Assembly (NCBI GenBank): GCA_964502465.1
Contig: CAZCWX010000678.1
Location: 1-10,767, forward strand
Source: CAZCWX01 sp964502465
Lineage (GTDB): Bacteria > Desulfobacterota > Binatia > Bin18
Direction: 5' to 3'
Length of the DNA stretch: 10,767 nucleotides
Below the pieces are notes generated by a model. That model was not told the DNA's origin and made no database searches. It worked only from the letters and a program-made list of their open reading frames with translations. Of the stretch, positions 6,046 to 10,767 are shown piece after piece; position 1 is the stretch's first letter; the number at the start of each line of letters is the position of its first letter. The position numbers were made by a program, and so were the translations under genes.

Positions 6046-7521
6046 CTAACCATGAGAGGAAACAAGGACAAAGGCTTGCACACTCTCGACCCAACGGAAG
6101 CGAACATCAATGTTTTTGACCTCCTGGGTCAGCTGATCCCGCACCCATACGCCTTCCACTACAATCTCTTCTTCTGCGATGTAAGCCGTTGCCTCAGAGA
6201 AGTCGAATTGATCGAGAAACTCAAAGTTACCCGGTTTGATGACCATCACGTTCCGAGTAAGCGCATGAACGACTCCGACAGTATCGCGAACAGAGACGCC
6301 AATGGTATGCGGTCCAGCCTCGAGCAGTCCATAATTGAACAGCACGCCCCAGCCGCTGTTGAACGCGCCAGGATAACTGGGAAACGTGGCAGCAATATCC
6401 CCCCTCTGTGCACAACAAGGGGCTACACCGACAGGCTGCCCATCAACCAGGAACTGGACTCCCTCAAGCGAGGCCCCAGCCGTTTCAGAGAAGGCCCAAC
6501 CGCGCATCACGCCGACACCGGAGACGACCTGCCCTTCTTGGGGACTTTCGACAAGAGCGATGATGCCCGAGGCGGCTTGGGCTTTAGCGACCCCTGGCAT
6601 GCTCACGAACCAGGTGGGAAGCGCGGCAAGCAATGAAGAGAAGAGCGTGCGTCGAGACACGAGCTCGGCGACGGTCACCGCCTCAACCATCCCCAGAGAT
6701 TGCGTACTGGTAAACCAGCGAAAGCGCGTATCGATCTCCTTCTCTTGCAGGGAGACACTATCCCGTACGATGACTCCTCTCACGACCAGCTCGTTTCCTT
6801 CGATAGCGGCAACCGCTTCTGAGAGATCAAACCGACTGAGAAACTCAAAGCCTCCTGGTTTGACAACCATGACGGTACGGGTTTCCGTCTTCAAAGAATT
6901 TCCACTTGAGCTGCTGATCTCCAGTCGGACCGTATGGATTCCAGGGCTCAGCAGCCCCCAGTTAAGAATCGTGCCCCATCCACTGTTCAGCGTATTAGTA
7001 GCAGCAACCTCAGGAAAAGCTCCTTGCACATCTCCACGCTCTGAACAACAGGGAATAGTGCCGCTGCTCACCTCATCAATGAAGAGTTCCACACTGCTAA
7101 TCTGGCCAGCGGGCACAGTATCAAAAGCCCAGCCACGGATGACCGTAATCCCAGAAACCGGCAGACCGTTCTCCTGACTTTCAAAGGCAGCCACCAGCGT
7201 AGATGGCGACGCGCAGTCGATGTTGGAGTATTCCGATCTGGCAGTGGAGGTAAATGCCCGCACTCGGTAACAATACATGGTTCCAGGGGCTAAGCCAAAA
7301 TCCATATAGGACGTGACATTCGCTCCAACGATAGCAATTTGCGTAAATGCTTCACTCGCTCCGGTACTCCGCTCAATGAGAAAGCCTTCTTCGTTGCTGG
7401 AGTTATCTTCCCAAGTCAAATGGAGTTCGGCGGCGGTGACTTTCTTATGTGTACCGAGGAGAAGGATGAACACGAGGGAGATCAGCAAGACTGGTCGTAG
7501 AGTCGTCGTGAAAGAGCACAT
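6046..7521 (-). CDS. Exported protein: FN3 domain plus two copies of an Ig-like 'GWAF' module with an internal signal-peptide-like segment
   Basis: The 491-residue product begins with a Sec-type signal peptide (hydrophobic 11-23, likely cleavage near TAA 29-31). Residues ~33-105 form a fibronectin type III domain (LTWEDNSSNEEGFLIERS..., PGTMYCYRVRAF, SEYSN). Two related modules follow, ~112-278 and ~321-486. Each carries RGWAF (129-133, 340-344), a vicinal PCC..RGD (157-164, 368-375), NSGWG (179-183, 388-392), KPG.FEFL (221-228, 429-436) and D.RFRW (264-269, 472-477). Between them lies SRRTLFSSLLAALPTW... ending AKAQA|A (289-317), which looks like a second signal peptide buried in the chain. 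This suggests fusion of two genes, each encoding one module. Function is unknown; FN3 and Ig-like modules usually mediate surface or extracellular binding. ATG 7521 has GAGGA 6 nt upstream. Confidence 0.7.
   Translation of the reverse strand: MCSFTTTLRPVLLISLVFILLLGTHKKVTAAELHLTWEDNSSNEEGFLIERSTGASEAFTQIAIVGANVTSYMDFGLAPGTMYCYRVRAFTSTARSEYSNIDCASPSTLVAAFESQENGLPVSGITVIRGWAFDTVPAGQISSVELFIDEVSSGTIPCCSERGDVQGAFPEVAATNTLNSGWGTILNWGLLSPGIHTVRLEISSSSGNSLKTETRTVMVVKPGGFEFLSRFDLSEAVAAIEGNELVVRGVIVRDSVSLQEKEIDTRFRWFTSTQSLGMVEAVTVAELVSRRTLFSSLLAALPTWFVSMPGVAKAQAASGIIALVESPQEGQVVSGVGVMRGWAFSETAGASLEGVQFLVDGQPVGVAPCCAQRGDIAATFPSYPGAFNSGWGVLFNYGLLEAGPHTIGVSVRDTVGVVHALTRNVMVIKPGNFEFLDQFDFSEATAYIAEEEIVVEGVWVRDQLTQEVKNIDVRFRWVESVQAFVLVSSHG
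6574..6657 (-). other. Internal signal-peptide-like segment (residues 289-316 of the 491-residue protein)
   Basis: SRR (289-291) is followed by a hydrophobic stretch at 293-308 and a small-residue A-x-A site (AKAQA, 312-316). SRRTLF is close to a twin-arginine motif but lacks the usual F-L-K order. An in-frame ATG at 6690 precedes it by 11 codons but has no well-spaced RBS. Confidence 0.55.
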
Positions 7522-7622
7522 GACCCATCCTCACCCTTCTTCTGTAGTTATTCAGCCTGCGCCCTTTGCCGTCCTTTAGCAAGTCAACGCAGGGGACAAG
7601 TACCCCTCCAGCCTTTCTCTCC

Positions 7623-7649
7623 TCCCTCTCCTGCATGACAGGAGAGGGA
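7623..7649. repeat. Inverted repeat (11-bp arms, 5-nt loop) downstream of the ThDP enzyme gene
   Basis: TCCCTCTCCTG (7623-7633) pairs perfectly with CAGGAGAGGGA (7639-7649). It lies 20 nt past the stop codon of the minus-strand ThDP gene, a position suiting a terminator or 3' mRNA-protecting hairpin, though no T-run follows on the minus strand. It is related to the repeat at 4052-4083: both have CCTCTCCTGCAT in the left arm and loop, with similar pyrimidine-rich flanks. Confidence 0.7.
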
Positions 7650-7668
7650 CAGGATGAGAGGTGCTCTC

Positions 7669-9303
7669 CTAAATTGCCCGGTAGGCAGCAAACGACACGG
7701 TAGACGATCGTGCGCTCGGGTCGGTAATCACGTTGACAACTGCCGGCTTGCCGGAAGCCGCAGCTCGTTCCAAGGCAGGACGAATATCCTGAGGCTTCTC
7801 GACGTACTCTGCGTATGCCCCGAAAACCTCTGCCATCTTATCATAACGGCTGTACCCAAGGTCTCGTCCGGCGTTCATCACTCCAGCACCAGCCCAGCCA
7901 CCATTGTTGCTGATGACAATGAGCACCGGAATGTTGTGACGCACCATGGTGTCAATCTCCATGCCATTCATACCGAATGAGCCGTCACCGCTCAGCACAA
8001 TCACTTGCGTATTGGGTTTCGCTACCTTGGCACCTAAGCCAAACGGTACGGCGACTCCCATGCAGCCGTTCGGTCCAGCATTCACCCGATGCCCTGGCAC
8101 GTGGGTGGGAATCGATTGACGGGCGAAGTTGAGGATTTCGTGCCCATCTACGACGACGATCGCGTCTCGGTTCATGAAGTCACGCACTTCTTTACAGAGG
8201 CGCAACGGATGGATGGGCATCGCATCCGCGTTGAGCAGGGCCTCAGCTTTCTCTTGTGAGCGCTTGTCGTGACCGCGCAACGTCTCAAGCCACGGCAACG
8301 CCTTACGGCCATGGAACACCTCACGACCTTCTTTCAGCAGTTGCTGCAACACCATTTTGGCATCACCCACGATCCCGACATCGACCGGACGATTGCGGCC
8401 GATTTCTTCATCATTAATATCGACTTGCACGATCTTCACGTCCGGCGCAAAGCGCGGCGGCAAGCCGAAACCGATAATGAAGTTCATGCGTGTGCCAACG
8501 ATGAGCACCACATCAGCCTCTTTCCAGGCCTGGTTGCGTGCACCAAGGAAGCTGAGCGGATGATCTTCAGCGATCACCCCTCGGCCTTGCGGGGTCGTGT
8601 AAAAGGGAATGCCACTCAATTCGACAAACTCCTTGAGTTCTTCCATCGCACCCGACCAGAACACGCCTGTACCGGTAACGATGACCGGCCGCTGCGCGTC
8701 CTTGAGCAAAGCGATGGCTTTCTTCACCAGATCAGGGTCACCCGAGATCCGCGGGACAGTATGAGGTTTCTTGGGGAAGAGTACCTCACTCTCTTCGACC
8801 TGCCGATACAGCACATCACCGGGCAGATCGACATACACCGGGCCTGGTTGTCCACTCGTCGCCACCCGAAATGCTTTGTTGATGATCTCCGGGATACGCC
8901 GCGCGTCCATTACGCGCTCAGACCATTTGGTAATGGGCTTGAACATGCCAACCTGGTCCATCTCCTGAAACGCACCCATGCCCGCTTGGGACAGAGCGCT
9001 TGCACCTCCCAACGCCACTACTGGCACAGCATCAAGATACGCATTGCCCACGCCGGTGATCAGGTTGGTTGTGCCTGGTCCTGAAGCAGCAAAGCAAACA
9101 CCCGGTTTGCCAATGACCCGGCTATACGAGTGCGCGGCCATGGCCGCGGCTTGTTCGTGCCGTACATCGACAGAGCGGAAGCCGATTTCTATGCAGCGCG
9201 ACGCCACATCGACCATCGGTCCGCCGGTAAGATAAAAGACCGTATCCACTCCTTCGTCCTTGAGTGATTTGACCACAAGGTCATTGCCACTGGTTTTGGC
9301 CAT
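7669..9303 (-). CDS. Thiamine diphosphate-dependent lyase/decarboxylase (acetolactate synthase / 2-hydroxyacyl-CoA lyase-like)
   Basis: The 544-residue product has the three-domain layout of the ThDP family. The N-terminal Pyr domain (1-~165) carries RHEQAAAMAA with the cofactor-activating Glu50, SGPGTTN at 74-80 and GMGAFQEMDQV at 108-118. The central domain (~190-325) has VIVTGTGV and VQVDIN. The C-terminal PP domain has the ThDP/Mg motif GDGSFGMNGMEI at 439-450, ending in NN at 466-467. General annotation would be acetolactate synthase large-subunit-like, but GMGAFQE.DQ followed by K..TKWSERV resembles 2-hydroxyacyl-CoA lyase and oxalyl-CoA decarboxylase. I see no regulatory small-subunit gene and no ilvC nearby, which argues against branched-chain synthesis. 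The start at ATG 9303 is firm: AAGGAGGG lies 6 nt upstream. The exact reaction is undecided. Confidence 0.88.
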   Translation of the reverse strand: MAKTSGNDLVVKSLKDEGVDTVFYLTGGPMVDVASRCIEIGFRSVDVRHEQAAAMAAHSYSRVIGKPGVCFAASGPGTTNLITGVGNAYLDAVPVVALGGASALSQAGMGAFQEMDQVGMFKPITKWSERVMDARRIPEIINKAFRVATSGQPGPVYVDLPGDVLYRQVEESEVLFPKKPHTVPRISGDPDLVKKAIALLKDAQRPVIVTGTGVFWSGAMEELKEFVELSGIPFYTTPQGRGVIAEDHPLSFLGARNQAWKEADVVLIVGTRMNFIIGFGLPPRFAPDVKIVQVDINDEEIGRNRPVDVGIVGDAKMVLQQLLKEGREVFHGRKALPWLETLRGHDKRSQEKAEALLNADAMPIHPLRLCKEVRDFMNRDAIVVVDGHEILNFARQSIPTHVPGHRVNAGPNGCMGVAVPFGLGAKVAKPNTQVIVLSGDGSFGMNGMEIDTMVRHNIPVLIVISNNGGWAGAGVMNAGRDLGYSRYDKMAEVFGAYAEYVEKPQDIRPALERAAASGKPAVVNVITDPSARSSTVSFAAYRAI

Positions 9304-9384
9304 GTCGTACCCTCCTTACACGAGTATTAATCTCTAACCGGCGTATATTAGGCATACTGTGAAACGGAATGCCAGAGGAAGGGG
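9304..9384 (-). promoter_or_regulatory. 81-bp gap with RBS and an AT-rich stretch upstream of the ThDP gene
   Basis: The gap holds the strong AAGGAGGG site (9310-9317) and an AT-rich region with TAATATAC and TTAATACT on the minus strand. No clear -35/-10 pair with normal spacing is visible, so a separate promoter here is possible but not shown. Confidence 0.25.
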
Positions 9385-10248
9385 CTAGGCCTGAATCATG
9401 AACGTATCGCCAGCAAGAAAGGCCAGGCCCATTGCTGGGGTATTATACGCATAACCAACTCGTCCGAACGGATCGAGGAGGATAATCCCCCCCTCACCAC
9501 CGGTCCGCTTGTGGAGCAACGCGATGACGCTCTGCGCCACTCGCCAAGGATCTGTACCATGACGGAGCAACTCCACTGCAGTACGAGTCAGCGTCGAACG
9601 GATAATCGCTTCCCCGTCCCCGGTTGCCGAACCAGCACCGCAGGTATCATCCGCATACGTGCCGGCACCAATCACCGCAGAGTCACCGATGCGGCCGGGC
9701 AGCTTCTTAAAGATCCCGCCGGTCGAGGTTGCTGCAGCAAGGTGTCCAGTCCGATCCAGCGCGACTGCACCAACTGTGCCTGGCTCACCTGCGGTTTGAG
9801 CCGCTTGCCAGCGTCGCAGTTGCCGTTCGGTGACTAACTCATCACGACTCGCCACTGGAAATCCGCATTGACGGGCAAAGCGCTCGGCCCCCTCGCCGCC
9901 AAGAAAGACATGACGTCCTTCCTCCATAATAGCCTTCGCTAACAGGATCGGATTCCGGATATTTCTGACCGCACCAACGGCACCAGCCTGAAATGTTGTG
10001 CCTTCCATCAGGGAGGCATCGACTTCAACCTCTCCATCTTGATTCAGGCAGGAACCCACCCCCGCATTAAACGCGGGATCATTTTCCAGCTCGACTGTCG
10101 CTTGGATAACCGCGTCTATCGCAGAGCCGTTTTGTTGAAGCATTCTCCACGCCGCCTCGAACGCGCGACGCAGGCCCTGTTCACGGGCGGTATGAAGATC
10201 AGGAGCGGGAGAACCCGCACCACCATGGAGGATTAAGGTAGGGCGCAT
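9385..10248 (-). CDS. Isoaspartyl peptidase / type III L-asparaginase (Ntn hydrolase)
   Basis: The 287-residue product is a plant-type asparaginase/isoaspartyl dipeptidase precursor. These enzymes cleave themselves before a threonine to give alpha and beta subunits, and hydrolyse isoaspartyl dipeptides and L-asparagine. Visible features: LHGGAG at 7-12, NAGVGSCLN..GEVE.DASLMEG at 61-83, GTVGAVALD at 157-165 with Thr158 as the likely new N-terminal nucleophile, TSTGG at 174-178, GRIGDS at 185-190 (Arg186 and Asp189 for the substrate) and SATGDGE at 207-213. A short linker before Thr158 fits a compact bacterial enzyme. No signal peptide is seen, so it is probably cytoplasmic. ATG 10248 has no recognisable Shine-Dalgarno; a 7-bp repeat array begins 4 nt upstream. 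Role: repair or recycling of damaged peptides, or asparagine use. Confidence 0.92.
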   Translation of the reverse strand: MRPTLILHGGAGSPAPDLHTAREQGLRRAFEAAWRMLQQNGSAIDAVIQATVELENDPAFNAGVGSCLNQDGEVEVDASLMEGTTFQAGAVGAVRNIRNPILLAKAIMEEGRHVFLGGEGAERFARQCGFPVASRDELVTERQLRRWQAAQTAGEPGTVGAVALDRTGHLAAATSTGGIFKKLPGRIGDSAVIGAGTYADDTCGAGSATGDGEAIIRSTLTRTAVELLRHGTDPWRVAQSVIALLHKRTGGEGGIILLDPFGRVGYAYNTPAMGLAFLAGDTFMIQA

Positions 10249-10251
10249 AGA

Positions 10252-10348
10252 TAGCCGTCAGCAATCAGCCGTCAGCAATCAGCCGTCAGCAAAAGAGGAA
10301 AACAAGACAAGCTGAAAGCTGAAAGCTGAGAGCTGATGGCTGAAAGCT
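10252..10348. repeat. Head-to-head arrays of 7-bp repeats (CAGCnnn / GCTGnnn)
   Basis: The left arm (10252-10293) is six heptads of type CAGCnnn whose variable triplets alternate CGT, AAT, CGT, AAT, CGT, AAA, making a 14-bp unit AGCCGTCAGCAATC in nearly three copies. A 17-nt purine-rich spacer (10294-10310) follows. The right arm (10311-10348) is five heptads of type GCTGnnn (AAA, AAA, AGA, ATG, AAA) plus a final GCT. The two arms are inverted relative to each other, so the block can fold into an imperfect stem in which CAGC pairs with GCTG every 7 nt. It fills nearly the whole gap between the acyl-CoA dehydrogenase stop and the asparaginase start. Confidence 0.85.
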
Positions 10349-10350
10349 TT

Positions 10351-10767
10351 TTACAGATTCAACGCCTGCGCCACCACTTCACGGTGCACTGGCGCACTGC
10401 CAAAAGCGGCTTCGGATGCGAGCGCGCGGCGGTAAAATAGGTGCATATCGTGCTCCCAGGTAAAACCGATCCCACCATGAACTTGAATCGCTTCGCTCGT
10501 CACCGTTTTGCCCATGTCGCTGCAATAGGCTTTTGCCATTGGCACTGCCTGGCGCGCCTCGGGCACGTTTTCGTCCACCGCCCACGCCGCGTAATAAGTC
10601 AGAGAGCGAGCGTTTTCCACCTGCACCATCATGTCCACACATTTGTGTTTGACGGCTTGGAAGCTGCCAATCGGCTTGCCGAACTGCACCCGCTCTTTCG
10701 CGTAGGCAACTGCCATATCCAGGGCTTTCTGGCTGGTCCCCACCATTTCCGCGCAGAGGCCAGCCAT
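10351..10767 (-). CDS. Acyl-CoA dehydrogenase, C-terminal part (open at right edge)
   Basis: The visible 138 residues are the C-terminal helical domain of an acyl-CoA dehydrogenase, an FAD enzyme that oxidises acyl-CoA to 2-enoyl-CoA and passes electrons to electron-transfer flavoprotein. Signatures: AEMVGTSQKALDMAVAYAKE followed by RVQFGKPIGSFQAVKH (about 26-41), the FAD/dimer contact region, and IQVHGGIGFTWEHDMHLFYRRA (about 94-115), the conserved end of the family. The tail is short (PVHREVVAQALNL). The ATG at the very edge is almost certainly an internal methionine, since the catalytic N-terminal and beta domains must lie beyond 10767. The substrate chain length cannot be read. The stop codon lies 2 nt from the repeat block at 10252-10348. 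Confidence 0.93.
   Translation of the reverse strand: MAGLCAEMVGTSQKALDMAVAYAKERVQFGKPIGSFQAVKHKCVDMMVQVENARSLTYYAAWAVDENVPEARQAVPMAKAYCSDMGKTVTSEAIQVHGGIGFTWEHDMHLFYRRALASEAAFGSAPVHREVVAQALNL

Noticed and set aside
6574..6690. A separate second gene starting at the in-frame ATG 6690
   Set aside because: The only G-rich sequence touches the start codon, leaving no room for a functional RBS, and the frame is continuous from 7521; the fusion reading is preferred.
6397..7038. RGD tripeptides in the exported protein as integrin-binding sites
   Set aside because: Both copies sit at the same place in the duplicated module, where the R.D[VI] pattern appears structural; there is no support for host-cell binding.
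5953..7177. Long plus-strand open frames of 227 and 263 codons
   Set aside because: They are antisense to the exported FN3/Ig-like protein, which has a signal peptide, repeats and an RBS.
8269..9084. A 271-codon open frame on the plus strand
   Set aside because: It lies wholly antisense to the ThDP enzyme, whose motifs are intact; the composition is what an antisense shadow gives.
10252..10348. Heptad arrays as a CRISPR
   Set aside because: Repeats are 7 bp with 3-bp variable parts, with no 25-40 bp repeats or unique spacers and no cas genes.

Overview
The window looks like a piece of chromosome from an uncultured soil or marine bacterium with rich acyl-CoA and flavin-linked metabolism. The mix of a luciferase-like oxidoreductase end, an amidohydrolase, a CaiB/BaiF CoA-transferase, a crotonase, an acryloyl-CoA reductase-type MDR protein and an acyl-CoA dehydrogenase resembles Binatota, Desulfobacterota or Tectomicrobia-like genomes. 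That placement is inference from gene content; no rRNA or other marker gene is present. Most genes have good Shine-Dalgarno sites (AAGGAG type), and base composition is moderate and even throughout. I see no phage, transposase, CRISPR array, tRNA or rRNA.

Layout. Plus strand 1-476: the last 43 codons of a probable luciferase-like flavin oxidoreductase, then the first ~74 codons of an amidohydrolase that breaks off and runs into the 3' end of the next, convergent gene. Minus strand 414-1739: a CaiB/BaiF CoA-transferase with an unusual N-terminal extension. Divergent from it, plus strand 1878-3942: a Glu/Leu/Phe/Val-type amino acid dehydrogenase and an enoyl-CoA hydratase, probably one transcript. 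A convergent gap (3943-4097) holds two strong inverted repeats. Then come a minus-strand leucine-rich-repeat protein (4098-4625) and a plus-strand cupin (4624-4947), whose start codons overlap on opposite strands. From 4952 to the right edge everything is on the minus strand: acyl-CoA dehydrogenase C-terminus (10351-10767), isoaspartyl peptidase/asparaginase (9385-10248), a ThDP-dependent lyase/decarboxylase (7669-9303), an exported two-module Ig-like/FN3 protein (6046-7521) and a YhdH/AcuI-type reductase (4952-5947). Gaps of 81 to 147 bp and repeats between these genes suggest several transcripts, not one tight operon.

Working together. The recognisable enzymes could serve catabolism of amino-acid- or fatty-acid-derived acids: oxidative deamination (dehydrogenase), CoA transfer (CaiB), dehydrogenation and hydration (acyl-CoA dehydrogenase, enoyl-CoA hydratase), acryloyl-CoA-type reduction (AcuI-like) and C-C cleavage (ThDP enzyme). 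This is a hypothesis; no single named pathway is complete here.

The most unusual items are (i) the exported protein 6046-7521, which carries two copies of a ~165-residue module with a signal-peptide-like segment buried between them, (ii) a head-to-head array of 7-bp repeats filling the gap at 10252-10348, (iii) the truncated amidohydrolase, and (iv) the CATG shared by two divergent start codons at 4623-4626. I did not find convincing evidence of a wholly new defence or mobile system.
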